64,000 nt of DNA from Cupriavidus basilensis OR16. Its GTDB lineage: Bacteria > Pseudomonadota > Gammaproteobacteria > Burkholderiales > Burkholderiaceae. Of the stretch, positions 55,047 to 63,814 are shown one piece after another (positions within the stretch are counted from its first letter, which is position 1; each line of letters begins with the position of its first letter). The position numbers were made by a program, and so were the translations under genes. The DNA is taken from the NCBI RefSeq assembly GCF_000243095.1, contig NZ_AHJE01000003.1, positions 62,001-126,000 of the forward strand, written 5' to 3'. The notes beneath the pieces were generated by a model. It was not told the origin of the DNA, ran no database searches, and saw nothing but the letters and a program-made list of their open reading frames with translations.

Positions 55047-56042
55047 ATGAAGAAGCAGACCAATCACTTGGGGTGGCGCGGTTGCGCCTTGGTAATCGGT
55101 GTTGGTGTCGCCGGGGGCGTGTCCGTGGCCCAGGCCCAGGAGGCTTGGCCCAGCAGGCCTATCCGTCTGGTGGTGGCGGGGCCCGCCGGCGGCAGTGCCG
55201 ACGCGTTGGCCCGGCTGCTGGCGCAAGGCCTGCAGCAAAAATTGAGCAAGCCCGTCATCGTGGAGAACAAGGCCGGTGCCGCCGGTGCGCTGGCGATCAG
55301 CGATTTGCAGTCCAACGGCAAGGATGGCTATACCTTCCTGGTTATCCAGGGCGGTGTCGTGAGCGAAGCGCCGTTGGCCTACAAGGTCCATTACAAGCCT
55401 TTTGCTGACCTGAAGCCCCTGGCCCAGATCAGTCGCACGGGGCTGGTGCTGGTTGCCAACAAGGATGTTCCCATCTCCAACCTGAAGCAGTTGGTGGACT
55501 ATGGCAAGTCGCAAAAGGACGGCCTCGTTTTTGCTTCCTATGCCACGGGATTGAAGGGGCACACCTCGGGCATACTGCTCGGGCAGCTCACGCATGTGCC
55601 AATGCGGCATGTGGGCTACAAGGGCTCTCCCCCGGCGTTGAACGACCTGATGGGTGGTCATGTGCCCCTGATGTTCGATGGGGTGACTACCTCTTTGCCG
55701 CTGATCAAAGCGGGAAAGATCAAGGCGATTGCCTTGAACTATCCGACCCGGATTGCTGAATTGCCGGATGTGCCGACTTTCAAGGAGCTCGGCTACCCGC
55801 AACTGGCGCAAGCAGGGTGGTTCGCGGTGTGGTCCCGCCCGGATGTCGCTCCGGCAGTCCAGGAGAAAATCCGCGAGCTGACACTGGCGTATTTCAAGCA
55901 ACCCGCAGTGCAGAGCCACGTCAAGGACATGGGAATGGAGCAGGGGGGCGCCGCCACGTCGGAAGAGTTGATGGCGGACCTGAAGCAGGCATACCAGCAA
56001 CAGTCCGCGCTGCTGAAGTCCATTAACTACCAGCCAGATTAA
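55047..56042 (+). CDS. Bug/TctC-type periplasmic receptor
   Basis: A 331-residue protein with signal peptide (GCALVIGVGVAGGVSVAQA, cleavage after AQA). Mature features: EAWPSRPIRLVVAGPAGGSA, KPVIVENKAGAAGALAISDL, DGYTFLVIQGGVVSEAPLA, RHVGYKGSPPALNDLMGGHV and LMFDGVTTSLPLIKAGKIKA. It is a close paralog of the receptor at 41835. AAAAGGA stands before ATG 55047. It is divergent from the MFS gene and is followed on the other strand by a hydrolase and TauD gene, so its operon partners, if any, are not downstream. Confidence 0.92.
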   Translation: MKKQTNHLGWRGCALVIGVGVAGGVSVAQAQEAWPSRPIRLVVAGPAGGSADALARLLAQGLQQKLSKPVIVENKAGAAGALAISDLQSNGKDGYTFLVIQGGVVSEAPLAYKVHYKPFADLKPLAQISRTGLVLVANKDVPISNLKQLVDYGKSQKDGLVFASYATGLKGHTSGILLGQLTHVPMRHVGYKGSPPALNDLMGGHVPLMFDGVTTSLPLIKAGKIKAIALNYPTRIAELPDVPTFKELGYPQLAQAGWFAVWSRPDVAPAVQEKIRELTLAYFKQPAVQSHVKDMGMEQGGAATSEELMADLKQAYQQQSALLKSINYQPD

Positions 56043-56208
56043 TAAGAGATTATTCTGCGCAAACTCGCCATTGCAGTCCGAATGGGTTTTGCGCAGTCTT
56101 TGGCCAGAGTGTGCGGCATCGTCGATCCGGCGATGTCCCATTGCCGGGGGAGGGGCTGGGGGAAGGGGCGTGGTTGGTCGTCCTTGGCGGGCGCCGCCGT
56201 GGGTTCGG

Positions 56209-56769
56209 TCACGACAGTTCGCGAATGAACGCTTTGGCTTGCGGCCACTCGCCATAGCCTGAAGCGGGATTCAGATGCCCGACCTCGCCGAGTTCGACGA
56301 AGCGGCTGCCCCACGCCTGCGCCAGGCCACGGGCGCGATCGAGACGCGTCAGAGGATCGTTGCTGCTTGCCGCAACGATGCTCGGAAACGGCAAAGTGCC
56401 GCGAGGGATCGGCAGCCAGCCATGGTCGCCCAGCGTGGCGAGCGTCGGATAGCCGGCCGGCATGGGTGTCTCGAGGTCGGCGGGCGCTGCAAGGAGTGCA
56501 CCAAGGATCTCGTGCGTGGCGCCTCGGGCCGCCCAATGGGCGACCATCATCGCGCCTGCGCTGTGTGCCACGATGATCACCGGCCCCTCGATGGTGGCCA
56601 AAGCGCGATCGATGGCGTCGACGCGGGCAGCGCAACTCAGCTTGTCTTGCTCAAGCGGAGCGACGCTGACGACGCGAGGCAGCGTCGCCGCCAGCAGGGT
56701 TTGCCAGTGTTCCGGCACATGGTCACGCAGGCCAGGGACGATGAGAACGGTCGGTGCCGTAGAGGTCAT
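56209..56769 (-). CDS. RBBP9/YdeN family alpha/beta hydrolase
   Basis: A 186-residue serine hydrolase. VLIVPGLRDHVPEHWQTLLA is the N-terminal family motif; nucleophile Ser is in VIIVAHSAGAMMVAHWA; the acid is Asp in VAASSNDPLTRLDRAR and the base His in LGEVGHLNPASGYGEWPQA. Members hydrolyse small esters or act in unknown pathways. Its ATG is 9 bp after the stop of the TauD gene on the same strand, indicating one operon with that dioxygenase. The substrate is unknown. Confidence 0.9.
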   Translation of the reverse strand: MTSTAPTVLIVPGLRDHVPEHWQTLLAATLPRVVSVAPLEQDKLSCAARVDAIDRALATIEGPVIIVAHSAGAMMVAHWAARGATHEILGALLAAPADLETPMPAGYPTLATLGDHGWLPIPRGTLPFPSIVAASSNDPLTRLDRARGLAQAWGSRFVELGEVGHLNPASGYGEWPQAKAFIRELS

Positions 56770-56778
56770 GTCGATCTT

Positions 56779-57690
56779 TCAGTAAGGCGCGTCACCGATG
56801 ATGGCGGTACGCTCCATCTTCCGGTGGCACGGTGGATAATCCATCACTGCGTAGTGCTGGGTTGAACGGTTGTCCCAGAACGCAACGCTGTTCTTCTTCC
56901 AGCGAAAACGCACTTGGTATTCGGGGATGTTGGCCTGGCTGACCAGGTAGCTAAGCAGATTGCCGGCACCCGGCGCCTTGTCCAGCCCGAAGCGCACATT
57001 GGCCGGCACATTGAAATTTGTGAAGTGCGTGGTAAAGCTCCCATTGACGAACAGCACTTTCTCTCCGGTTTCGGGATGGATGCGTACAACCGGGTGCTCG
57101 GCGTCAGGGTACTGAGCCTTCAGTGCAAGACGCTTTTCAATCGGCATCGCGGCACCGAAGCTCGCCTCGATGCTGTGGCGCGCGCGCAATGTGGCGATCT
57201 TCGTCTTGATCTCCTCGGGCAGCTGGTTGTAAGCCTCGACCATGTTGACCCACATCGTGTCGCCACCCACAGGCGGGCATTCGATGCAGCGCAGCACGCA
57301 GCCCATCGGAGGCTTTTCGCGCCAAGTGGCATCGGTATGCCAGGAATTCTCGTTGCGCTCGGGGGGGCTGTCCGGGGTCTTGTAGATCTGGACCAGTCCT
57401 GGGTAATCGGGATGGCTGCCTACCACCGGGTGGTCCTCCAGCTCACCGAAGCGGCGCGCAAAGGCCACGTGCTGCGCGCGCGTGATGTCCTGGTCGCGGA
57501 AGAAAATCACGCGATGCTTTAGCAGCAGCGCCCGAATCTCCGCCATCTGTTGGTCGTCCTCGGCAGCCGCGCCAAGGTTGACGTTGCTGAGTTCCGCACC
57601 GATCGTGCAAGTGACCGGCTCGACCCGGATCGAGCTGCCCAGCGAGGTTGCGCGGACCACTGCGGGTGCCGCCTTGAGGTGTTGAATCAT
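56779..57690 (-). CDS. TauD/TfdA family Fe(II)/2-oxoglutarate dioxygenase
   Basis: A 303-residue dioxygenase, clear paralog of the one at 39894. The N-terminus has 20 extra residues, then SIRVEPVTCTIGAELSNVNL. Iron ligands: His and Asp in NSWHTDATWREKPPMGCVLR and His in FWDNRSTQHYAVMDY; HRKMERTAIIGDAPY holds the 2-oxoglutarate Arg. It shares the IECPPVGGDT-WVNM and AxIPEYQVRFRW segments with the paralog. It forms an operon with the hydrolase gene and is divergent from an AraC gene, its probable regulator. Confidence 0.92.
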   Translation of the reverse strand: MIQHLKAAPAVVRATSLGSSIRVEPVTCTIGAELSNVNLGAAAEDDQQMAEIRALLLKHRVIFFRDQDITRAQHVAFARRFGELEDHPVVGSHPDYPGLVQIYKTPDSPPERNENSWHTDATWREKPPMGCVLRCIECPPVGGDTMWVNMVEAYNQLPEEIKTKIATLRARHSIEASFGAAMPIEKRLALKAQYPDAEHPVVRIHPETGEKVLFVNGSFTTHFTNFNVPANVRFGLDKAPGAGNLLSYLVSQANIPEYQVRFRWKKNSVAFWDNRSTQHYAVMDYPPCHRKMERTAIIGDAPY

Positions 57691-57816
57691 GAACGTGTCT
57701 CCGATTGTCGGTTAGGCCGATCGATCCTTGCGAGTTTGGCTGTCGCGGGTATCTCCCGCTTGACAGTACATGACAGGGATTTATCATTCCATGTCAATGT
57801 CCCACTCAATTCTCTA

Positions 57817-58845
57817 ATGTCGTCACTTGTCCGCGCTGCGGCCCTCACCAACTACAGCGAGGTCGCTCGAGCCTCCGGACTGGATCCGGTGCGGATGCTT
57901 TTTGACGCGGGGTTGAGTCCGAGCGTACTGAGCGAACCGGACATCATGATTCCGGTCGAGCGTGTCGGAAGGCTGCTTCAGGCGTCCGCAACCATGTCAG
58001 GCAACGAGAGTTTCGGACTGTGTATGGCCGAGTCGCGCCTCTTGTCCAATCTTGGGCCGGTAGGATTGCTGATACGCGACCAGGCGACGCTGCGCGACTC
58101 GCTTCGCATGCTGATGCGCTATCAAGCGTCGCTCAACAGTGCGTTGTCGCTGGCGGTCGAGGAGTGCGATGGGCTGGTCATTATTCGCGAAGTGGTAATG
58201 GCTGGCAACGCACATCAACCCACGCGTCAAAGGGTTGAACTGGCACTAGGGGTCATGGTGCGCTTGATACGTCAACTCCACAAGCCCGACTGGGAGCCGC
58301 GGCGCGTATGCTTTGAGCACCCGGCGCCGCGCGACCTTACTACACACCGGCGGTTTTTTGGCGCTTGCGTCGAATTCGACTACGACTTCAACTGCATTAT
58401 CTGCACGAAGGCAGATCTCGATGCACGCAACCCGTCCGCGGATCCGGCCATGGGGCGCTACGCGCAGCAGTTGATAGACGCGTCCGCCATGTCGCAGCAG
58501 GCGACAATGCCTGAGGATGTGCGGCGTATGATCCTGCTGCTGCTGCCCAGCGGGCGCTGCAGCATCGAACAGGTGGCGGAGCATCTGGGCGTGGTGTGCC
58601 GCACGGTCCAGCGCCGGCTGGCGGATCAGGGGCAGAGCTTCTCGTCGATCGTTAACGACATCCGTATGGAACTCGCCATACGCCATGTCACCGAGAGCGA
58701 TCGTCCGTTGACGGAGGTGGCGACCCTGCTCGGTTTTTCCGCGCCGAGCGGATTCTCGCGCTGGTATCACGTGCAATTTGGCTGCAGCCCCAAGGAGAGC
58801 AGGGCAGCACGCGGCACATTGCGCCGACAGACGGCACCGACCTGA
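57817..58845 (+). CDS. AraC family regulator with Arabinose_bd-type N-terminal domain
   Basis: A 342-residue paralog of the regulator at 38364. MSSLVRAAALTNYSEVARAS and LSNLGPVGLLIRDQATLRDS lie in the effector domain; SIEQVAEHLGVVCRTVQRRL and LTEVATLLGFSAPSGFSRWY form the double HTH. The frame is open upstream to 57550, but that would cross the start of the TauD gene; ATG 57817 matches the paralog's start. Divergent from the TauD/hydrolase operon. Confidence 0.9.
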   Translation: MSSLVRAAALTNYSEVARASGLDPVRMLFDAGLSPSVLSEPDIMIPVERVGRLLQASATMSGNESFGLCMAESRLLSNLGPVGLLIRDQATLRDSLRMLMRYQASLNSALSLAVEECDGLVIIREVVMAGNAHQPTRQRVELALGVMVRLIRQLHKPDWEPRRVCFEHPAPRDLTTHRRFFGACVEFDYDFNCIICTKADLDARNPSADPAMGRYAQQLIDASAMSQQATMPEDVRRMILLLLPSGRCSIEQVAEHLGVVCRTVQRRLADQGQSFSSIVNDIRMELAIRHVTESDRPLTEVATLLGFSAPSGFSRWYHVQFGCSPKESRAARGTLRRQTAPT

Positions 58846-58923
58846 GCATAACCCTGGCACAGCGTAAGCCGCGTCAGGCCGCATCATGGACGGACGCTCT
58901 CTTTGCCGGATTCCGCATGTCTA

Positions 58924-58952
58924 TTGTCGACAAAAATAAAATGCCGTATCAT
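58924..58952 (+). promoter_or_regulatory. Promoter with TTGTCGACAA palindrome (putative GntR operator 2)
   Basis: TTGTCGACAA at 58924-58933 is a perfect 10-bp palindrome; TTGTCG can act as -35 with TATCAT (58947-58952) as -10 at 17-bp spacing. It is 110 bp upstream of the small gene at 59063 and 730 bp upstream of the GntR gene. Confidence 0.6.
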
Positions 58953-59062
58953 GGAACCGGCGCGCCTTTCCCGGAGTGCCATCGGAAAGCGCCGCGCATG
59001 CTGCAACGGAAACTATCGTCGTGACCACCTGCGCGCAGCCTTGGGCGAGGAGGGGTATCACA

Positions 59063-59266
59063 ATGAAAGACGATCAACCAGCAGGCAATGGTCAGTACCT
59101 CCATCGGATGGGCAGGGCGATCTGCATGGGATTCTGCTGGCTAGCCGAGCGGCTGTCCTATGCCACGGCAGCGATGCTGTTGACCGACCTGATTGCGTGG
59201 GAAAATGACGGGTACGTCGTGCGCAAATACCTGAACATCGATGCGCTTCCCGGTACCGACGAGTAG
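59063..59266 (+). CDS. Small protein with one hydrophobic segment, unknown function
   Basis: A 67-residue protein from ATG 59063, preceded by AGGAGGGG at about 8 nt. The sequence has a hydrophilic start, an amphipathic to hydrophobic middle (GRAICMGFCWLAERLSYATA, AMLLTDLIAW) that could be a membrane-associated helix, and a charged end DGYVVRKYLNIDALPGTDE. No family recognised. It lies behind the operator-like palindrome at 58924 and may belong to the GntR regulon. Confidence 0.5.
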   Translation: MKDDQPAGNGQYLHRMGRAICMGFCWLAERLSYATAAMLLTDLIAWENDGYVVRKYLNIDALPGTDE

Positions 59267-59660
59267 GCGCGGTATCAGAACACGCGAGCGACGGCCGGCG
59301 TCAAGCGCCTCCTTGCCGTGAGCGCGGTGGTTCAGCCCGCGGATTGAATCCAACGATAACAATCCGGCTCTGCTTTCCCTGTCTCTGCCCCGGCGTGCGC
59401 ACCACGGTTTCAGCGGTGGCCCGATGTCCCGGGGGCCTGTAGGAAGCCTGTAGGGGGCCTGCAAGGACGTCATCCTGCGCAGGCCCTTGTCTTTTGGGGA
59501 ACGCGCGGCTGCCTGGGCCAATGGTCCCGTTGGCTCTGGCGGTATCCGCAATCTGCCCGATCCGCCACGTAAGGTAAGATCCTGGACGCTGCAGGCGGTG
59601 CGGTGCCGACCAAGGCCAGCACCCGAGCCGTTCCCCAATAATCGGAAGGATTTACCACTC
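59267..59660. other. Intergenic region before GntR gene
   Basis: A 394-bp region without a supported gene. It contains a short imperfect tandem repetition of GGGGGCCTGTAGG-like units at about 59430-59465. The GntR promoter must be here, but no TGTCGACA palindrome is seen in it. Confidence 0.4.
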
Positions 59661-60464
59661 ATGGGCAGACTCAAGACTACCAACACGCCGGAATTGCAGT
59701 CGCTGCTTGCCCCGCAATCACCGCAGAATCCGGTCACGCTGGCGGTCGAGCAGGCGCTTATGCATGGACGCGACTGGTCGGCATCAGTGGCTGACCAGAT
59801 TGCGGTGCGACTGGCGGGCCTGATTACGATCGACGTGATCCACGCCGGCCAACGCTTGCTGGAGAAAGACATCAGCGAGGTCCTGGCGGTCAGCCGCGCT
59901 CCTGTGCGCGAGGCCTTGCGCATTCTGGAGCGGGAGCGTCTGATTGAGTTCCGCCCCCGGCGCGGCGCCATCGTCACCGAGCCCAATGCCCAGGACCTGC
60001 GGGATATCTACGTCGTGCGGGACGCACTGTTCGAGATCCTGCTCAGGCAGTTGATGGAAGAGCGCGCGGACGCGCTGGAAGCGTTGTTCGAGCAATTCAT
60101 TCCGCAGTTCAGCAAGGCCGCCGAGGAATCGGTGGACGCCTATATCAGCGTGACCTTCCTGGCAAACATGGCCATGGCAGATCTGTCCAGCAACCGGCTG
60201 GTAGGGGAGGTGCTGAACTCTATCTCGCTGCGGGTCCTGCGCTATGTGCGGCTGGGGCTCGCATCCCACCCCGGCTCGCTGGAGAATTCCTTCAAGACCT
60301 GGCGTGCCCTGCAGCGCGCCATAGCCAAGCGGGACATCGAAGCGGTCTTGCAGACCGCGCACAAGCGCATCGGAAATTCCCGGGAAGCCGCAGTCCGTGC
60401 CCTGTCATCCGGCGTCCAGAAAGGCAAGGGCGGCGCTGCCGGCCGCAGCGCAGTGCCGGCCTAG
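59661..60464 (+). CDS. GntR family transcriptional regulator, FadR subfamily (FCD domain)
   Basis: A 267-residue regulator. Winged helix: ASVADQIAVRLAGLITIDVI, LEKDISEVLAVSRAPVREAL and RILERERLIEFRPRRGAIV. The C-terminal helical FCD region begins at LRDIYVVRDALFEILLRQLM; the metal-binding Asp/His pattern is weak, so the ligand mode may differ. A 45-residue N-terminal extension precedes the winged helix. AAGGA lies before ATG 59661; the frame opens upstream at 59487. Likely targets are the TGTCGACA promoters at 44760, 58924 and 60929, including the porin immediately downstream. Confidence 0.88.
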   Translation: MGRLKTTNTPELQSLLAPQSPQNPVTLAVEQALMHGRDWSASVADQIAVRLAGLITIDVIHAGQRLLEKDISEVLAVSRAPVREALRILERERLIEFRPRRGAIVTEPNAQDLRDIYVVRDALFEILLRQLMEERADALEALFEQFIPQFSKAAEESVDAYISVTFLANMAMADLSSNRLVGEVLNSISLRVLRYVRLGLASHPGSLENSFKTWRALQRAIAKRDIEAVLQTAHKRIGNSREAAVRALSSGVQKGKGGAAGRSAVPA

Positions 60465-60928
60465 GCCTTCTAAGCTCGCGCGGGCAAGACTGCCCGCCAT
60501 GGCTCTCCCGTCATCCTCGCTATCCGCAGGTAGCCAGCGAAGACCGCGATATCTGCTCGCAAGTATGGCTTGCGCGAGGCAGCGGCTGTCCCGCCGGGAG
60601 ACATCGGCGCGGGTTAGCCGTGTCTCAAGAGCGGCTCCGTGCCGACAAGGGGCTTTGCCCCGGATCGAATTCCCCAGCACGGCACCGGCTCCTCGGCACC
60701 GGCAAGACCGGCGGCTCAATCACCTGCTGCGCACGCGGAGCAGAGCGAGCCAAAGCACCTGCCGATGCGCGCCACCTCAGAATCTTCCAGGAACTTAAGC
60801 ATAGCAGTGACCGCGGGCCCACCCAGCGGCGCACGAAGGCCAACTGCGCGCGCCGGACTGTGCTTGAAATCCCGTCGCTGTCATCGCACGCTCGCGATGT
60901 TCAACGCTTTTCAGTTTTTATTATTCAT
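60465..60928. other. Intergenic region, no recognised gene
   Basis: About 460 bp between the GntR gene and the porin promoter. Several short overlapping frames occur, none with family likeness or ribosome site. Confidence 0.4.
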
Positions 60929-60960
60929 GTCGACAAAAACTATTTGTGGCTGATATCATG
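60929..60960 (+). promoter_or_regulatory. Promoter with TGTCGACA palindrome (putative GntR operator 3)
   Basis: TGTCGACA at 60929-60936 and TATCAT at 60955-60960, spacer 18 bp counted from TCGACA, in an AT-rich pocket. It is the only promoter-like sequence upstream of the porin at 61233, giving a leader of about 265 nt. Confidence 0.6.
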
Positions 60961-61042
60961 AGCCGCACCCGAGGCTGGAATAGGGCGTTGACCGGCAAGG
61001 GATGCTACTGAAGCGCACCGGCTGTGATCGAACGTTTCGTGA

Positions 61043-61067
61043 TGCCGATCGACCAAGTCGATCGGCA
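61043..61067 (+). repeat. 11-bp perfect hairpin in the porin leader
   Basis: TGCCGATCGAC (61043-61053) and GTCGATCGGCA (61057-61067) are exact inverted arms around a 3-nt loop. No T-run follows, so it is not a normal terminator; it may stabilise or regulate the leader RNA or bind a protein. Confidence 0.55.
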
Positions 61068-61084
61068 CGGAGATCTCTCGCGGC

Positions 61085-61208
61085 GATGGTTGGCTACCCG
61101 GGCGCCGGTAGCGTGATCGGCATCAATTCGGTCGCGAGGGCGTCTGCAGATGGCTATGCGGGGCTCTACACGATCGCTTCGTTCGCTGTGATTGCGCCAG
61201 GGGTGTAA
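61085..61208 (+). pseudogene. Bug receptor fragment in the porin leader
   Basis: The frame reads GYPGAGSVIGINSVARASAD then GYAGLYTIASFAVIAPGV and a stop, matching the PGAGxxIGxxxVAKAxPDGYTLL region of Bug receptors (about residues 60-100). The rest of the gene is absent. It indicates that a Bug receptor gene once stood between the promoter and the porin and was lost by deletion. Confidence 0.7.
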
Positions 61209-61232
61209 AAAAAACCTAAAGGAGAAGAGACA

Positions 61233-62438
61233 ATGGGATCATTCAGCAAGCGGAGCAAGTTTAATTGCGCACTCATCGCTGCAGGCGTAATCTGCGCCGG
61301 CGGCGCACACGCACAAAGCAGCGTGACGCTATATGGCGTGGTGGATATGAACGTCGAGTTTGCTAACCATGTCGGGACCGTGCCAAGCGCAGCCAACAAG
61401 TTCAATGCGGGCCCGTCCAACAATGCCTACCGCATGAACTCCGGCGGCCTGTCTGGGTCGCGTTGGGGCTTGCGCGGCGTGGAAGATCTCGGCAACGGGC
61501 TGAAATCCATTTTTGTTTTGGAAAGCGGCTTTAACCTGGATACCGGCACGTCGCAGCAGGGCGGCCGCCTGTTCGGTCGCCAAGCCTATGTGGGCATGCA
61601 AAGCTCGCAGCTTGGCCAACTGACTTTTGGCCGTCAGTACACTTCGATGTTCGAAGGCCTCGCAAACTTCGTACCCGCAGCCTTTGCCACCCAGTATGAA
61701 CCGATCGTGATGCTGACCGGCGCGAACTTCCGCGAGGACAACACCATCAAGTACACCGGTCGTTTCGGCCCGGTCACCGCACTGGCACACTGGTCCTTCG
61801 GTACCGGCCTGGCATTGCCGACGACGGTGGCCAATGGTCCGCTTCTAGGTGGTAACGGTGAAGTCCCGGGCCAGTTCCGTCGCGATACCGCCTATGGTGC
61901 GGCCTTGACCTATATTGCCGGCCCCTTCGGCGTGGCTGTGGCTTACGACCAGTTCAACCCCACCATTTCGAACCCCTCGAACGCTGCTGTCCTCGGCAGC
62001 GGCAGCTTCAAGAAGGCAACGATTGCGGGGAGCTATGCTTTCGGCCCGGCAAAGATCATGGGCGGCTACCGCTGGGGCCAGAACAAGGACCAGAATGGCA
62101 GCCTGCTTGAACGCGACGACCTCTACTGGGTCGGCGCCAACTACCAGGTAACGCCGGCGCTTGGCTTGACGCTTGAATACAACTATGACCACGTCAAGCG
62201 CTTTTTCGCGAACGCGTCGACCCCGAACCCGTGGCAAGTTGCTTTCATCGCCGACTACGCCCTCTCCAAGCGGACGGATGTCTACCTGACAACGGCATAT
62301 GCAAAGAACGCGGGCCTGGGACTGGATTCCGCGATGATCGGCTACGCGAACAGCCTTTCCCTTGGCAACAGCTACACGCTTGCCAGTGGCCAAAGCAATA
62401 TGCTCGGCGTGGCCGCAGGTATTCGGCACAAGTTCTAA
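61233..62438 (+). CDS. Gram-negative porin (Omp32/OmpC-like, Burkholderiales type)
   Basis: A 401-residue outer-membrane porin. The signal peptide ends GVICAGGAHAQ; the mature protein starts QSSVTLYGVVDMNVEFANHV, typical of these trimeric 16-strand channels. Other markers are GGLSGSRWGLRGVEDLGNGL, FVLESGFNLDTGTSQQGGRL, FGRQAYVGMQSSQLGQLTFG and GRQYTSM; the C-terminus ends GIRHKF, with the final Phe needed for BAM recognition. AAGGAGAAG precedes the ATG. It admits small, often anionic solutes. Together with the GntR regulator upstream it probably belongs to an uptake route for organic acids. Confidence 0.94.
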   Translation: MGSFSKRSKFNCALIAAGVICAGGAHAQSSVTLYGVVDMNVEFANHVGTVPSAANKFNAGPSNNAYRMNSGGLSGSRWGLRGVEDLGNGLKSIFVLESGFNLDTGTSQQGGRLFGRQAYVGMQSSQLGQLTFGRQYTSMFEGLANFVPAAFATQYEPIVMLTGANFREDNTIKYTGRFGPVTALAHWSFGTGLALPTTVANGPLLGGNGEVPGQFRRDTAYGAALTYIAGPFGVAVAYDQFNPTISNPSNAAVLGSGSFKKATIAGSYAFGPAKIMGGYRWGQNKDQNGSLLERDDLYWVGANYQVTPALGLTLEYNYDHVKRFFANASTPNPWQVAFIADYALSKRTDVYLTTAYAKNAGLGLDSAMIGYANSLSLGNSYTLASGQSNMLGVAAGIRHKF

Positions 62439-62651
62439 GAGCGTGTCTGAACCTTTGCTGTAGTAGTGGGGTGGGCGGCATCGGCGGCCTGCTGCCCAAG
62501 CCCACCTGGCGCACAGCGATCAGGCCATTTCGTCATGTGCGGATTAAGGCCGCTCGATTTCGAAAGCGCTTGGTGCGAATTACGGTTTAGCCCCAGTTGC
62601 CAGGCGGAGTGCAAAACGGCCGCAGGAAGAAGAGCAGCCCTCACGCCGCCA

Positions 62652-63713
62652 CTACCGGCGTTCGCTTCCATAGGATGCAGTGCGCAGCGCTAGCCGGAAC
62701 GCGTGCGGCGTCTGCCCACGCCAGCGCCGGAACGCATTGATAAAGCTGGTCGCCTCGGCGTAACCCAGGCGCGCGGCAATCTGATCGATGGACTGATGCG
62801 GGCCGCTAAGGAACGCCTCAGCCAGCGTCTGCCGCACTTCATCGCGGAGTTCCGCATACGTCGTGCCTTCATCCTGCAACCGTCGCCGCAGGGTTCGAGC
62901 GGTCATGAACAGGCTGCCGGCCGCTGCCGTCATGTCCGGCATTTCGGCGCAGCGGGCCGCCAGCAGGTCGCGCACCCGGGCGGCCAGCCCGATGCGGGCG
63001 CGCCGGGCATCCAGCAACTTGCGGCATTGATCGCGCGCGGCGGACTGCGCCAGCGCATTGGCCTGGGGCAGGCGCTCGGCCAGCAGCTTGCTGTCCAGCA
63101 GGATGGCGTTGTGCGGCATGCCAAACGCGGGTTCAACCCCGAAGACGCGCCGATAGGGCTCGGTACTGTCCGGCCTGGCCAAGCGCAGGTGCACGGCCTC
63201 CTGGATCGGTGCCGCGACGAACAGATCTCGTACCACGGTAAGGAAGGCGGTCATGTCGCGTTCGACGTTGAACTGGCGCAACCCCTCCGGGATGTCTTCA
63301 TCATCCAAGACAAGCCGCGTTTGCTGCCCTGATTCTTCGACTCGGAACGTGGTAAAGGCGAAGGTCAGGTCGAAATATTGGAGCGCCACGTCGAGCGCGG
63401 CGCGCAGCGTCTGGTTGCTGAAAATCGCCAGACCGAGCACGCCAAAGGCGGTGAAGTGATAGCACTGGCCAACCTCGATGCCAAGCGCGGGTGGATCACC
63501 CAGCCGGTCCAGCATGTTGCGGATCAAGCGGAGTTCCTGCTCGCCGCGCACCAGCAGGTCGGGGTCCATCAACTGGGCTTCGGTAATACCGGTGCCGGCC
63601 AGGACAGCGGGCAGGGTCAGGCCGTGGGCGACCGAAAAGTCAGCCATCAGGCACATGCTGGTGACGTTACGCTCAACACTCCATCTCGGCATGGTGGGGG
63701 ATCTGCTTTCCAT
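62652..63713 (-). CDS. AraC family regulator (Arabinose_bd + HTH_18)
   Basis: About 353 residues from ATG 63713 (ATG 63746 and 63692 also possible; none has a clear ribosome site). The N-terminal domain has [20 protein letters not shown] and [20 protein letters not shown]; the HTH region has [20 protein letters not shown] and [20 protein letters not shown] then [13 protein letters not shown]. It is divergent from a flavin monooxygenase gene, a pairing often seen for Baeyer-Villiger or alkane-pathway monooxygenases, and is probably its activator. It is not closely related to the AraC genes at 38364 and 57817. Confidence 0.9.
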   Translation of the reverse strand: MESRSPTMPRWSVERNVTSMCLMADFSVAHGLTLPAVLAGTGITEAQLMDPDLLVRGEQELRLIRNMLDRLGDPPALGIEVGQCYHFTAFGVLGLAIFSNQTLRAALDVALQYFDLTFAFTTFRVEESGQQTRLVLDDEDIPEGLRQFNVERDMTAFLTVVRDLFVAAPIQEAVHLRLARPDSTEPYRRVFGVEPAFGMPHNAILLDSKLLAERLPQANALAQSAARDQCRKLLDARRARIGLAARVRDLLAARCAEMPDMTAAAGSLFMTARTLRRRLQDEGTTYAELRDEVRQTLAEAFLSGPHQSIDQIAARLGYAEATSFINAFRRWRGQTPHAFRLALRTASYGSERR

Positions 63714-63814
63714 CTGGTGTCCCCATTTTTTGTCCGCCTTTGTCATTACCGGGCTGCTTGCCCGCGCTTACCCTTCGCCTACTGAAAACAAAATCGATAC
63801 GGGCAGGAGCCACT

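Noticed and set aside
59430-59465. Short GGGGGCCTGTAGG-like tandem units
   Set aside because: Only two to three imperfect units; too short to be called a repeat array or CRISPR.
60397-60961. Overlapping small plus-strand frames between GntR and the porin promoter
   Set aside because: No ribosome sites, family likeness or codon pattern; the region reads as noncoding.
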